This document shows positions 22,359-35,230 of a DNA stretch of 64,000 nucleotides, piece by piece (positions within the stretch are counted from its first letter, which is position 1; each line of letters begins with the position of its first letter). The position numbers and the translations under genes are program-made. The stretch lies in contig OX377202.1 of assembly GCA_947396885.1 (NCBI GenBank), positions 27,643,407-27,707,406 on the forward strand, in the 5' to 3' direction. The DNA comes from Heligmosomoides polygyrus polygyrus. Taxonomy: Eukaryota; Nematoda; Chromadorea; Rhabditida; Heligmosomidae. The notes beneath the pieces are model-generated. The model did no database searches, was not told where the DNA came from, and saw only the letters and a program-made list of their open reading frames with translations.

Positions 22359-23368
22359 CAATACCCACCATAAGGATTGGAAAAAAGGGCGCGGTAGGCG
22401 AGTTCTCCGCGTTCTTTCTGTTCTTTTGCTGTAGCCCTCTTGATCTTCATCCTTTTTGAAAAACTCACACACCGTTGTGATCTCCTCGACGAGATCTACC
22501 CAGTGCCGCAAAAACATTTTTAGCTACTCCATTTTTGACCGCTATTTTTTCGAAAGCGCCAGGGGATACTCATTAGCGAGCGACATCTCCACTAATTGCG
22601 CCCAAAGGACATTTAAGCGCGCGGATTTAATACCAGCGCGTTGACAGTAGCTCCTCCTTAGCGAAAATTCTGTAGACCGAGAAGCTTATAAGACCATAGA
22701 TATATTATTCTACTCTATATTATTTTTTATTTTTTAATTTATTTTTCGATTATTCCAATGAGGACTAACAAATTTTTCCTTTGTCTACTGAGTACTGTCA
22801 ACAATTGACTTATCTGGTCACATCACGGAAGAGGATGCGTAATAGATAAAAATTTCTAATCGGGACGCGCCATGCATATTACTTCTGAAAGATATCGTAG
22901 AGGAGATTTGAATTTATTCTTGGTCCACACAATGGATAGCTGTTATGGAAAAGTCAGCGTTTTGTCCTTGCTAGACATGGCTAGAATACCGATTAGCCGA
23001 CTCCGGAAAATTGAAGGTTTGGCTGGTCTGGACGGCGGCCAGTCCAATCAAACCTTGTCTAGCAAGGACCTCGACTCTCCAGTATGCGACAGCCGGCGTA
23101 TCCTCCAATTGCGCGACCCTGCACACAGGGAATAGCAAATTTTGTATAACTCAAAATTTCTTTGCAGCTCTATCGACTCAGAAAAGGTATCATATCTGGA
23201 TAAGTGTTCAGATTTCGCATCCAACCAAACTCGTCGAGGAGATCACAACGGTGTGTGAGTTTTTCAAAAAGGATGAAGATCAAGAGGGCTACAGCAAAAG
23301 AACAGAAAGAACGCGGAAAACGCGCCTACCGCACCCTTTTTCCAATCCTTATGGTGGGTGTTGTATTG
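22359..23368. repeat. Large foldback, arms about 135 bases
   Basis: Arm 22359-22493 (caatacccaccataagg ... gatctcctcgacgag) is nearly the exact complement of 23230-23368. The 740-base spacer holds no recognised gene. The mariner 2 truncation point coincides with the outer edge of the left arm. Confidence 0.8.
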
Positions 23369-24461
23369 GAGGTATAAGTGTTTAAGTTGTCTGCTACGGC
23401 GTGTGACATTTACTTTGCAATATTGACTGGAGGAATCTTAGCTTCGAACGCAAGGCGAGAGATATCCTCTTAATGATGTTCTTTAAAATGACTGTTCGGA
23501 ACTGGTTTGACAGCCTACAAACTTATAGCCAGCCATGCTGCATCTAATGTGAGCGGAAACAATGTCCTTGAAACATAGGGAAGGAGATTCAGTGGTAGAT
23601 GTGAGCTGGCCTTTGATATCGTCGCGGTCCACAGAAATCTCATACATGTTTTCGTTCGGCTCTAGATATTCATCTTGATAACTGCTGCAATAACTGAACC
23701 AAAGTTGATTTTCAGCGACAACTCCAGATATCATACAACTCTTCTAAAGAAATTTTCAACTTTATATCTTCTTCACTTCACCTATCTGAAAGTTTTAGAG
23801 GAGCAGACCACTATAGGCAGTCAGAATCCGTTCTTTTTATAGCAGCAGCCGAGTTCTGTCAGGTTCTGATAGAACTGCTTGCACAGAGCAACTATCGTTT
23901 CATTACAAGACGAAATCTCTCGAGGATTGCAGATCCCGGTTGTCTTGAGGATTGCAGATCCCGGTTGCTTTTACTTTGGTGAGTTACACTTGTATGGAAA
24001 CCAGTTGTCCTCGCTCAATCATGAAAATTATTTAGCATTATTTTCTTTGGAGTCCAATTTATTTATTTATTTAAATTCTACACCTTGCCGTTACCTCTTG
24101 TCCAGCTGTCTACCGAAGAAGGAGCAGCATTAAGAAATCTTTGAAGGCTGAAATGTTAATACTGGCAGTTGTCAGAATTTTAGGCTCTGAAGGGAAATTG
24201 CTAGTTTCTAAAAATTTCCCCAGAACCGCCAATACCCGTGTTCTCTAAAAAGAGGGTGTAGCCTAACTAATTGCCCACGACCGGTATTTATGAGCCATGG
24301 TCTGTCGCGCAATGCTACGGAAGAAATTTGCACGACTTTCCTGAATACCGTTCACAGACGTCCGGTCGCAAGCCATCTTCGTCAATGTTCATTCTCTGCG
24401 CTGCAATCTTCAAAACCGATGCTGAGGCGTTTGTGCTTAATTTTTTTATAACACCATTAGG
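23369..24461. other. Intergenic with a small tandem duplication
   Basis: A 25-base unit (gaggattgcagatcccggtt core) is duplicated at 23919-23943 and 23944-23968. No gene recognised. Confidence 0.6.
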
Positions 24462-25050
24462 CAAGGTTTGGTGAAAAAATTTTTCGACCTTTCCTCGACC
24501 TCTGGAGAGTCGTGAAGGTACAATATTGCCTTAATGATGGTTTAAATCAGCTTGCTTCCCACACATCTGATACGCATTTATTTCACTCTAAATTGCTAAA
24601 TAAAGGTTTACTGTGACTTATGTTTCACTTACTCTTCCAGTTTCTGAATTATACAATGTTTTGTGTTTTTCAGCGAATGTTAAACAATGACCCTACAGCA
24701 GTTACGGATTACAGCACGTATAGGTGACTGGACATGTCGAGGTCGTAATCACTGATTTCCCCCAAACCTCGCCCAGGGAGGTTAATTGGAGTGCTGATCA
24801 CGAATCTGACATACGTTTTTCAAGTTTTGCCCGATTACGGTAGGTTACGGTAAGTACGGATGACTACGGCCGTCGAAATCATAAACACCGATTTCGCCCA
24901 AACTTCTGTCAGAGGATGGTGACCATGAATCTGACATCTGTTTTCCCGTATTACGCCGGAGTACGTTAAGTTACAATAGGTAGATGTGATTAATGCAAGG
25001 TCATGGTCACCGTTTTTTGCCCAAACTTCGTGATGAGCACGAAGCTGACC
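24462..25050. mobile_element. Mutator-like foldback family, scattered remnant
   Basis: 24462-24533 matches the terminus of the element at 61515-62250 (tttttcgacctttcctcgac, gtgaaggtacaatattgcc). 24745-25050 carries three diverged internal units with the signature gctgatcacgaatctgacat and the phrase gattacggtaggttacggta. Confidence 0.65.
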
Positions 25051-25795
25051 CTGATTTGAAAATTTAGAGTGAAATAAGTGTGTAGTAGATGTGCAGGAAG
25101 CAAATTGATGAAGGAGGCGGCACTCATGAAAAAATGCAGAAATAGCGCACAGCACGGGAATTGAACATTTGACCCAGTGCCTGCGAACAAGCCCCACAAC
25201 CTGCTAAGCCACCGACTCGCTTACTGCAGGGCCTTTCGCCACCTCCCATACAACAGGGCGCGCGCACGCATGCACGTGGGCACGTGCTGACGGTGTGCTA
25301 CTGTATCCCGGCTTCGAGTAGTTCTTTGGTTCAAGAACTCAGCAAAAACGAAACATCTTTTTCTACTATATGAAGGGTGGAGATTCTCGCAGTACTATCC
25401 ATTTCCCCCGTTCAGACCTATGCCTGAGACCCTCCCCTGGTCAGAAACTGCCGTCACTGTCTTGTTTTTAGCCCACTCTAAAAAGCAGAAAGAGCAAACT
25501 CTAACAATTCCTGGCTACAAGACGCTGAACCACATAGGGCTTGACGAAACAGTAAAAATTCACTAGACTTGCAATTTTTAATCGAAACTTCTCTTTCTTT
25601 TTTATCTCAAACTGTCTCACAAGGAGAGCCTACAGAGTGGCGGTGAGCTTTTGCGATGCAATTTTTACAGGATGTAGGATCCCGTGTGGGGAGTCAAAAC
25701 CGTAGTTACTTTTTTCGGAATACTCTTCTGTGGTCGAAAAAAAAACGTATGGACGCGTGAACGCGACATTCATGGCGCCCTGCTGCCACCCAGCC
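25051..25795. other. Intergenic, nothing recognised
   Basis: No supported feature. Confidence 0.5.
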
Positions 25796-25799
25796 GATG

Positions 25800-25872
25800 T
25801 GGTGCGTTGGCATAGTGGTAGCGGGGTCACCTCTCGGACGCTTCATGGTTCGCTCCCCGGTGTTGCCAGTGT
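25800..25872 (+). other. tRNA-like sequence
   Basis: A-box-like tggcatagtggtagcgggg and B-box-like ggttcgctccc lie at tRNA-like spacing, but the acceptor stem does not pair well. Likely the head of a decayed SINE. Confidence 0.35.
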
Positions 25873-26097
25873 TTTTGCACACATCGGATCGTTATTATTA
25901 TGGGCTTACTTGATCACAGGATCAATTTGTACGCGCTGTTAGTATTTAAACCTAGCCTTTTTGGGCTTCCATTTGAGTTACCTCCCAATGGATCGTATTT
26001 GCACTGTATCATTCTATTGGATCGCTAACATTAAAAAAAATCTTGCTCACATGAAGTAACAGTTATTGCTGACAATGATAATCAACAATTATGATAT

Positions 26098-26394
26098 AAA
26101 GGAAAAAGGATAAAGGACGGCGTTACTCAATCCCTTCTGGGATGCGCCAGCGCATTCTACTTCTACGGGATGTCGTGGAGGCGACATGAATGCGTATTTG
26201 GCCATACAATAAATTGCGATGGCCAGCCGATGAACATGTCAGCGCTTTATCCTTACCAGATAGGTCTGGTACCAATTCACCGACCCCGGAGGGATGGAAG
26301 GCTTGGTTAGCCTGGGCGGGAAATCCGAACCAGGAACCTGGTATCGGGTGCACGCGACAGTCGCGCCTCCTCCGACTGCGCTACACGCGCCCAT
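26098..26394 (-). mobile_element. tRNA-derived SINE, family A, good copy
   Basis: Near-identical to the complement of 27248-27542: head gcgcgtgtagcgcagtcgga, B box ggttcggatttcc, middle block, acatcccgtagaagtagaat, tail tcctttatcctttttcc. Tail lies at the low-coordinate end. Confidence 0.9.
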
Positions 26395-27189
26395 AATTGG
26401 CCAGCGACAGCTGCGCGAGGACTGGGATAATCGCGAGTACGAGCAGATCATCGCGGACAACGTCAAGAACATTGCCAACTTCTTGTCCAGCTTCGAACTC
26501 TCCTGTCGGAGTAAACTTGTGTACCTAAGTGACAACCATTATGATATAGAAGTATGAAACATATAAAATATAGTCGCTTCACCAGAGGAACCTTACAAAC
26601 GCTAGGGACGAACAATCTTCCTCTCCTGACATAGCATTTACGCAAGGTATACGCGAATTCTTGACCGATCGTGGAGCAATACTTTCCATTCGCGATTAAA
26701 TTTTGGAGCGTATCAGAGCTGGCTTTGTGTAGCTCTTTGAAGAATTTTTGCATTTTCACGGATTCATCACAAGGTAGCGATCTTCGGTTCGAGATGCACC
26801 ATGCAATTCTCACTTTTCTACGTTTGACTTTGGTGGTATTCGAATGCCGTTTCAGAGTGATGCATTTTTTCGCATGTCTCGAAGAGTGCTAGTCCTTTTC
26901 CCGTTGCAGGCAAATCTGGCGTTAAATGACCTAGAAGTGCTTGAACAAGACTTGAGACGACCGAGGAATCGAGTTTCACCTTCTTCAAGCCCATATCTGC
27001 AGCTCCACTTATCTAATCTCCGAAAAGTTGATAAAAGCCAGTCGTTTCCGTCGTTTAGTGCAGATCGCGTCCCGTGTTTGTCGCGATCAACACTAGACTA
27101 CGCGCGACGCGACTTCGCGCGCGAACTATTCATATTGCATTTTTTGCAAGTCATCGTGAAACTAAACAATCCCTAACTCGGTAGGTTCA
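26395..27189. other. Intergenic, nothing recognised
   Basis: Short open frames only; none with a motif I recognise. Confidence 0.5.
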
Positions 27190-27247
27190 AGGACTTTGCA
27201 AAAGAGGAACATATCCTACCATATATATAATCGGCTAATGTCACGTG

Positions 27248-27542
27248 TGGGCGCGTGTAGCGCAGTCGGAGGAGGCGCGACTGTCGCGTGCACCCGATAC
27301 CAGGTTCTTGGTTCGGATTTCCCGCCCAGGCCAACCAAGCCTTCCATCCCTCCGGGGTCGGTGAATTGGTACCACACTTGTCTGGGAAGGATAGAGCGCT
27401 GACTTGTTCATCGGTTGGCCACCGCAAGTCATTGTATGGCCAAATACGCATTCATGTCGCCTCCACGACATCCCGTAGAAGTAGAATGCGCTGGCGCATC
27501 CCAGAAGGGATTGAGTAACGCCGTCCTTTATCCTTTATCCTT
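27248..27542 (+). mobile_element. tRNA-derived SINE, family A, complete copy with target duplication
   Basis: Flanked by the 12-base direct repeat taatgtcacgtg at 27236-27247 and 27543-27554; the related repeat at 3.7 kb has this sequence once, a natural empty site. The head holds A box tagcgcagtcgg (27258-27269) and B box ggttcggattt (27310-27320), a Pol III promoter. The 3' end is a (tcctttat)n tail. This defines the family borders: 295 bases. Confidence 0.93.
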
Positions 27543-28224
27543 TAATGTCACGTGTCCGTCACGGGGAGGGGGACAGAAGCCGAAAGATGCCTACGACAGT
27601 GCAGCGTATGCCAGCCGGGCTCTCTGAGCTTAACCATGGGCGATTACTGGCGAACTATATCCTTGGTGTCTGATCGTCCAAGTTTACGCGATATTCAAGG
27701 GGCATCAGGTCAGGGTATGAATGGGGATCGAGTGCAGAGCGTAGGGATTCAGGAGGCGTGCACTAGACGCTGTTCAGCGTGCGTCTGGATTCAGAAGATC
27801 TGCTGAAGACGTCGTCTAACGTGCGTAGGTATTCAGAAGACCTTCGCTAGACGTCGTGAGTTAAGATTCAGAAGACGTTCTGAAGACGTCGTTCAACATA
27901 CGTAGAGATTCAGAGGATGCGCTGAAGACGTTGTCCAACTTGGGTAGGGATTCCGAGTAACGGCGACCAATAGGAGAGGACCAACAAAGGGGACCATTAG
28001 AGGAGGGAGCGTGAATAAGGGGGATCAGCATTTTCCCTCAACATCGTTCAATGTGTGTCGGATTTCTGAAGACGGCTTACAGAAGTCGTGGCACGTGTGT
28101 CAGAGTGCAGAAGGAGTGTCATAGACGTCTTGGCAACGTAGTGACACGTGAATCGGTACTAAGTGTCACATGTGCGTGCTTGACTCACTCCGTTTCTTCC
28201 AGCACATAGGAAAGGAAGTATTTC

Positions 28225-28244
28225 GGGGGGGGGGGGGGGGGGGG
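28225..28244 (+). repeat. Poly-G tract, 20 bases
   Basis: Longest G run of the window, inside the 1.2-kb repeat copy 2 and absent from copy 1. Confidence 0.95.
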
Positions 28245-28638
28245 TAGAGAGAGTGAGCATGGGATTCGGAGGAGTATTATTGCCGGCGGTGTCGACCAAT
28301 ACCCATTAATTTTAATTATGATTTTACTGATTAAACACCGGATTGGGACTAGCATTACCTGTTTCTCGACACGTAGAGAACGAGCGCTTCGGAGAATAAA
28401 TCGCGTGCATGTGATGGAGGGTGGATGGGCTTCATATGCGCAGTGAAAATTCTGTCCTACCATATCCCACTGCACTATTCTATATAGTAAAACAAGTTTT
28501 TTACTGTATGAAGGCCTAAAGAAGAAAGGAGGAAGATTGAGGTTGTTCTATTCTCGGGTTTTGGCGGCGAAGCCCCCAACCAGATGGGATGGGGTTGTTC
28601 TATTCTCGGGGTTTTGGGGCAAAGCCCCCAACCAGACG

Positions 28639-28676
28639 TTTGGCGGCCGCTAGGCCGCTCAACGTCTGGTTTTTCT
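28639..28676. repeat. GC-rich palindrome, copy 2
   Basis: Same hairpin as 2789-2826 in inverse orientation: arms ccagacgtt/aacgtctgg and gcggcc/ggccgc, loop GCTA on this strand. Confidence 0.75.
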
Positions 28677-28690
28677 ATAGATTGGAGATT

Positions 28691-31600
28691 CTTGCAGTGG
28701 TTCATGTTTCTTCCGCTCTGAGACCCCTCTCTGGTAAAGTTCGAGAAGAACTCCCATCCGAACACGGACTTTATTTGTCTGACATATTTTCATCACCACT
28801 CGCGATTAAATCAAGCACACTTTTCCGCTGCATGAACTTCGTGTTCAACAGTATCCACCAAATATTTATAGTGCAAACATTCAACTGCCACTGTCGAATT
28901 CGAAACAAACAAAATCCGAGAACTGCTTCAAGGTGCACAACAGAAAAACACGCGAGCATACACAATGTAGCACAGGCGACCAAAAAGACGAGACAACGTT
29001 CGCTTAATGCGCTTGTACACGATTATTACATAGAGGGAAGCAACTACTAACAACTGGGTCAGTACCGGTCGATCGGCGACGAGTCATCGTCGTGTAGAAT
29101 CACCTGACGTTCTATCACTACAAGCTTACTACAGATGAGCGGTTTCGAATGGTAACAGCTGTAAGAACATAAACGAAGCTTCGTCTCGAATCTAGAACTT
29201 CCGAGAAGAGTTTGTCGTTAATGCAAATCGAGTCATCCCCTGCAGTAAAACGCTGCTCCCTGCCGCCTGGAGAGGAGAGGTCACACTCGGCACGCCCCAC
29301 GCAAACCGTGAATCACTGTTAGCTACTCCTTTCGAACGACACACCATGATCAAAACGAGACCCCGAGTCGGAAGCAGATACACATATCGTCCAAAAAACG
29401 AAGCACGAACTAAACGAAGAACGCTAGCCAAGGCAGGGTTCCCATTTCAGCAGCCGGCCTGCGCGGAGACTTTCCGTATCGATCATCCGCAGTGCCCAAT
29501 CGACATCGGCATGCCATTGCGATTGAGATATAAACCCTGCCCAACCAGCTCGACACCCGCCATACACTGGTGAAATGACATATCGAGGACGAGAGAAAAG
29601 TAAGCAGAATCGGTGATCGAGGACGAAGATTATTAGAAGTGCGGTTCAGGTGCAGTCACTCCGCGAGAAATGAAGACCGCCGGATCATTACCTCCATCAG
29701 AATTGGCTTCCCGGTTTGTCACTACCACGTGTGGGTATCGCTGATTAGCCCTGCTTAAAGTACGGTAGCCTCTAGCAAAAATCGAGACAGTTCTGCCCAC
29801 GTGTACGGCAGCGCTCCCTGCTCTACTGTTTTTCTCTGGTGCGGTAGTAACCTACAAACAAGAACTGCGAAAAGGCGTCTCTCAGGCGAGAGGCATTAGC
29901 CGCAGTTGAATCCAGGTTGCATTCGAGAGCACCAACAATGACGTGTGAACATGATAGCCATGGGAATTTATACTTAAGTCACATCCAGCGCGGAAGCCAC
30001 AGATATCGATCAAACAGCGCGAAGGATCGATATCAATAGCTTCCGTAGAGCCAAGTCGCGCAGGTGGAGAGCTGGAACAGCTTCCCAAGCCCACGTTCAT
30101 TCCTCAGAGACAAGACCAGTTGTAGAGAAGGCCTCAAATCGAAGCCGGGAGGTTATCCGCATAAATTACGAAGGGACATAGCCCGCCGTTTCACTAATTG
30201 AACGCTTAAGAGATTAGGCTGCCCACTGTCCACTTGAGCAAGTACAGTTCTAACAAGGGAGATCAATGAGCCCGGTCCAGAGATTTTGAACGAGACCCAT
30301 ATGGTCTTGTAGGGCATCGGACGAGGATTACAGAACTGGCCTGGAATGGCGCTGTAGCGCTCAGAAATTACCCTAAACGCTCCTTCCAAAAGACACCCTT
30401 GGCTAGTTGAATTGTCGAGCTCCTATCGTGACAATCGATCGTGCGCGAAAGAAGGTTGCTGTGATGAATCTTCTTCCGAAGAAGTGATTAACGTTAAGAA
30501 GGAGCTGCAGAATCACATTGGACCAGTTAAGCACTACCCATTCTCGACGCTACGCTACGAGGAATGAGGCGGAGCCACTGTTGGAGGGGTCACCGTAGTA
30601 TGCCTCGGCGAGAACGCATTGTGCGTAGCTACATGCGGCCAATATTAGTGCACCGCTGTCTCCTTTCTAAGATCACACTTGTATTTGCTTCCATTTTTGG
30701 TGAGAGAAGGAACTCCAGCATGTAAGCAACTTAACACGAGAGCGTTAGTTGCGCCACACCACAGAGTTCTTTGCTCTGCCCAAATCTATGCTCTCCTCCG
30801 GTGACGCGGAGAACATCGAACGCAGGAATATTATTGTTTGTTTTCTTCACTAACAGCATGCATCTTTTTTCTTTTTCCGCGTTGCTGAAGGCTTTTCTGT
30901 AAGATTCCAAATGCCATAGCGTCCCACCGTTTTATGGGCCGAAATTTCTCTGAAGACAAAAGTTGTTCGAAGTGGTAAGTCTGGCACCCTAATAACCATC
31001 ACAACCACTCATACGAATCAACAAATACCAACTGTTCACCATGCCTCAACAAAAATCAACACTGTCCATCAGGCGTTGCGAACCCACATTCCAGCTTGGC
31101 ATCACAAAAACGCCTCCATTTCATGGTTTTCTTGGTGTTTCAAGCAGGTCAGGATAAATGGCATGACCGTCGATGGGAGGTTCACCAGCGACGTCAGAGC
31201 TGCACTGTACGCATGTTACACCCCTGCGTTGCCATTAAAACCCACATGTTTTCTAAAAAGGCAAACTGCAGGCCAATTTAGTGTTTAGTCACCACAATCG
31301 ACAAATCTTCGGATGTGCCTAACCTGAAGGGCAACGTGTTCAGGTTAGTTGAGACACCCGATGGATTTGCCCTTAATCTGCCGCATCCCAAGATTCAGCG
31401 CGCGCCAGCGTTAACTGTCTTACCTCACTGTCAATCTACTTACGCCGACATTATTCCAGTTTAAGTTAAACGAAACATCAACTCCAAGAAGCCTGGTGTA
31501 CTTCCGCTCCTTCAGGCGCCATCGGTTTTCAGAGAGTCGATGAAACACGTTCTTCATGGTGGCATTATCTGTATAAATAGTGGCGACAACAAAGTGTATT

Positions 31601-33858
31601 TTTTTCCGCGGCGCTTTGTGAGTGCCAATGCAACTCTTGTCTCCAGGAGAGTTGCACCACAATGGAGTGCCGCTGTGAAACATAGGCACTCCTCAATGCC
31701 CTGCCAGGTGATCGCACTGTTGAGAAAGGCTTTACAAGAGCAATTCAGAAGCTCAAAATCCTACATATGACTTCGTGGCGAAGCTCTTCTTAACCATAGG
31801 GTAGGGACGCAGCGTCTGCTGCTGCAGTCCCGCGAATGATTCAGAGCTTTCCTGTGAATTCGCCGCTCGGTCGCGTAAGCTCTTTCTAGACTATAGTCCG
31901 TACGCAGCAGAAAGAGTAGAATGGAACGGTCCCAGCCAGAATTCCTGTTCACACCACAGGCCAGCCTGAGCGCCGCTGCAATCTGCTGCCATAAAGAACG
32001 GATTGTGAAGACATGGTGGAAATGGTGATGAGTGCTGTCTCGCGTCAACCTCGGAGCTCCTCCACATTTCTGCAGCGGGCAGGACATCGGTTAACCATGT
32101 GACACCATCACATCGATGGATGCATAAACCGGCCTAAAGCCCACAACAGAGATTGATTTCAGCGGAACTGAGAGCTGCAGCTACATCTGCGGCACCAAGG
32201 GGCATGCGGCTCTTCTTCGGCGCGATTTCCACCACAGAGGGGGAGGGTGCATGGTCCCACCACGATAGGAAAGAAAAGGACCAGATGGCGGTGGCTCTGT
32301 CGCAGACCCAAACCGGCAACATTTTTTACGCCTTGACGTCGCTTGTCGCCTGCTCTCTCACACAGCCCCTCCTCCCACACCTCCCTCTACGTTTCTCGGA
32401 TTCCTTCGAGTGTTCACCACGCAGCGACAATTTTTCAGCAATGACCATGTCGTCCTGTTAACACAAAACTCACAGCGATAAAAACAGACTGCGGTGCTAT
32501 GCGGAAAATCTGCCACCGGACTAAGGGCTTCATTTGCGCGGGTCTACTTTTTCTGGAAGATTCGTCGTTTAGCACCTTGCCTAGCAACCCATACCGCTTC
32601 TAGATAGGTACGAGCTGCTGGTTAGCAGCTACCTACCTCGACGCCGTTTAAGATAATGCGCTTTTAATGTAGATACAGCGCGCCTTCCACAGTAAGCCTT
32701 CCACCACGAAAGAAGCTCAATGATAAGTGCCTTCTCCGAAGAAGTGACCACTTACTCCTTAACGACTCCTCCCTCATTGGGAACATCAACACAGACCAGG
32801 TAGCCGCCAACGACATGGAGACCGGGAAGACTGCAGCCTCTCCTGGCTGAACACGGCCAAGTCTTGAAACTCTCAAGGAATTAGCGACACACCTGAACCA
32901 AGCCAATCGCATCGTAGTTTACCAGTCTGAGAGCAGAAATAACGCGTTGCGCGATACAACAGAGAGGAACTTCGACAACACTACAATGTCAGTGTGCGCA
33001 ACAACGAGCCCTCTTCGAGTTGGATTAAATTTCGTGAGACAGGCGACTATTAAACAGGACATTATGAAACATTAGTTCGTGAAACAACCGATATGTATGC
33101 CAGTGATGTCGGAGATTGGAAGTGTACCGCGCATATTAGTATCGAAACAAACGAGGATGAGGAAGACTCAGTGAAAACAATACAACGTACACATAAATGT
33201 ATCTAACCGGACAGTGGAGCACATACAACCTACATCCACAATGCGTCGCAAGAATCGGGTGGGGAGTGGATGCACGCAAGTACGCACAAGAAACTCAACA
33301 AATTAACAACGGTGGATACCTCAACCTAGAGCGCTTTGCGCCCAATCTTCGCGTAATACTCTCCGGATGCAGGTCGTAACGCCGTTTCGACCACCGTATT
33401 GAGTATTTCTAGTTGACGCTAACCACCTACGAACGAGTCCATCCAGATCTGAAACACAGTGGCCTTGAAAGCCTAGATGTCAACCGAATGAAGACATTAG
33501 TGGCGTAACGAAATAAGAAAATTTTCTAGGAGACGGACATTGGCCCAAAGCGACATCATGTCATTTTCGCGTTCACCGTCGATGCGGCGAGAAGCAATCG
33601 TTGCACCAGTCTCCTAGAGCCTTCTTGTGTTCTTTTGTGTCTGTCCTGTTTCTTGGAAAGCACAATTTGATGAAAATTGTCCCGCTTGGTGACCTCCATT
33701 GTATATTTTGGTTGATAGAGGTAGAAAGCATTTTCCAGTAGCATTCGCAAAGCACCAAAGAAAGGCTAGCGATTGATCCTGGTTTTCATATCATTCGCTC
33801 TGCATAAATAGCAGGGTAGCGAATGACAGCTGCAGAGCCAAAGCTCTGACTCAGATGT
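28691..33858. other. 5.2-kb tract without recognised gene; possible decayed retroelement
   Basis: Base composition is more GC-balanced than the neighbouring AT-rich DNA, and several short plus-strand stretches look protein-like: 30358-30570 ending in HIGPVKHYPFSTLRYEE, 31540-31770, and 32750-33060 with LKELATHLNQANRIVVYQS. Stops interrupt all of them. I see no catalytic motif, LTR or target duplication. An old LTR element is one explanation. Confidence 0.3.
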
Positions 33859-33859
33859 A

Positions 33860-35230
33860 TTAGGTTGATCGAAAAGTCTTGCAACACTAGCACAACAATA
33901 TTCGGATCTATCCTAGTCCGGGGGGGGGGGCACATAACTAAAAAGGAGGTAACAAAATGAATTGATACTTACCGAGCGGCTCCTAGAGCACAAGTTGGAA
34001 CCTAAAAGAAACCAAAAACGAACGAAAAAACAAAAAATATAAAAAATCGAGGCGGTTTAAAACCGTCTCGGTGGGCAAAGGGCGACGGAATGGAGGCATG
34101 CCGCTGACCGCCGACTGACATGTTATAACAGGATCTAACATGGTGACTAGGGCACATGAAGCCGCATGCCGCGTGCTGACCGCCGGCTGACATGTTATAA
34201 CCAGGATCCAACATGGTGAGGAGGGCACATAACTTTGCCTGCTTACAACCGCAACAAATGTAATTTTTTGTTTTTTTTTCTTTGTGACTTTTTATTGTTT
34301 AGGGTCCTATGTTGTTCTGTAGTAGCCGATCAGTAAGTCTCAAGTGGTTCTTACATACAATACTTTTTAGTTATGTGCCCCCCCCCCCCCTGGACTAGGA
34401 TAGATCCCAATATTCAAATTTGTCCCTATTTGCTAAAACAAAAACTCAGTCCACGATACATTCCCCACCCAAGTCTAAGATCTTGCTCCATCTTTCTGGC
34501 AGCCTTCCAATTCCTTTCCGCCAGAATTCCGAGAGCTGTGAAGAAAAGAACTCAGAAACCTCCATTTCCAGTTGACGATCTCTCTATCTCGAAGATGCTG
34601 CTTCAGAGCTTTGGACAGGTGGTGGTCAGAAGGAGCGGGGTATGGAGAGTGCGGTGGATGGGGCAGAACTTCCCAGCCTAATTCCTGTATTTTCTCGCGA
34701 CTCACTTTTGCGACATGAGGACGCGCGTTGACGTTCAGCAGGTAGACATTTTCCCGTTCTGGACGTTTTTGGCGTATGGCGTCGGCCAAGCTCTGGAGCT
34801 GGGTAGCGCAGACAGATGCTGTGACTGTGGTCTCACTATTCGGCAACTCCCAGTAAAGCACACCTTCTGAGTCCAACAAAGGAGCGTCAGGAACGAGGTC
34901 GATCTTCGAGCGCGCTGATGCCAACGGACCACTCTGGATTAGTGAATGACTTCCTCCTTGAATGCAGCGCAGATGGTGGACCCTGCATTCACTGAGGAAT
35001 GGCCTTGCAGAAATTCGTGGTAGGCAATAGATCGTAGCATCCTGCTGCTTATCGTTGACATTGTTGCTGTATTCGTACTCGACGAGACCTTATATCCCAC
35101 CATTATAGTATGTTTGAGGAAGCTCCGGGAATGTACTATGACGCCAGCAGACAAGATCAATACTGTAAGAGCTTTTTCAAATTTAACAGGCAGTAGCGTA
35201 AAGTGTTGCAAGACTTTTCGATCAACCCAA
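33860..35230 (-). mobile_element. Mariner element, copy 3, dead and split by a hAT-like MITE
   Basis: Ends ttaggttgatcgaaaagtct (left) and ttgggttgatcgaaaagtct (right, reversed), TA on both sides. Transposase pieces on the minus strand: SIAYHEFLQGHSSVNAGST (N-terminus), then GVLYWELPNSETTVTAS and ARPHVAKVSREKIQELGWEV. The middle with the first Asp is deleted, the second Asp is Val (LLNVNARP) and the third is Tyr (HSPYPAPSD). It differs from mariner copies 1 and 2 in its ends, so it is another subfamily. Confidence 0.9.
33904..34407. mobile_element. hAT-like MITE inside mariner 3
   Basis: Flanked by the 8-base duplication caatattc (33896-33903, 34408-34415). Terminal inverted repeats start GGATCTATCCTAGTCC, followed by a G11/C13 homopolymer and cacataactaaaaag. 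The interior has a duplicated block of about 70 bases (34096-34160, 34166-34230; gctgaccgccg, catgttataac). No transposase. 8-base duplications suggest hAT mobilisation. Confidence 0.85.

Larger units (their letters stand above)
27190..28690 (-). mobile_element. 1.2-kb hairpin-bearing repeat, copy 2, interrupted by a SINE
   Basis: Inverse of 2757-4700 with the same order of blocks. It differs by a G20 tract and by two extra direct copies of a 45-base block (gttgttctattctcgggg core, 28549-28650) beside the hairpin. The SINE at 27248-27542 lies at its end. Confidence 0.65.

Noticed and set aside
28589..29050. 153-codon plus-strand open frame.
   Set aside because: Its start lies in the palindrome repeat and the rest has no motif or coding-like pattern; treated as chance.
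29455..30060. Similar peptides in opposite strands (FRIDHPQCPIDIG and IDIDPSRCLIDICG) suggesting an inverted gene duplication.
   Set aside because: The nucleotide match is short and interrupted, and no splice structure or family supports it.
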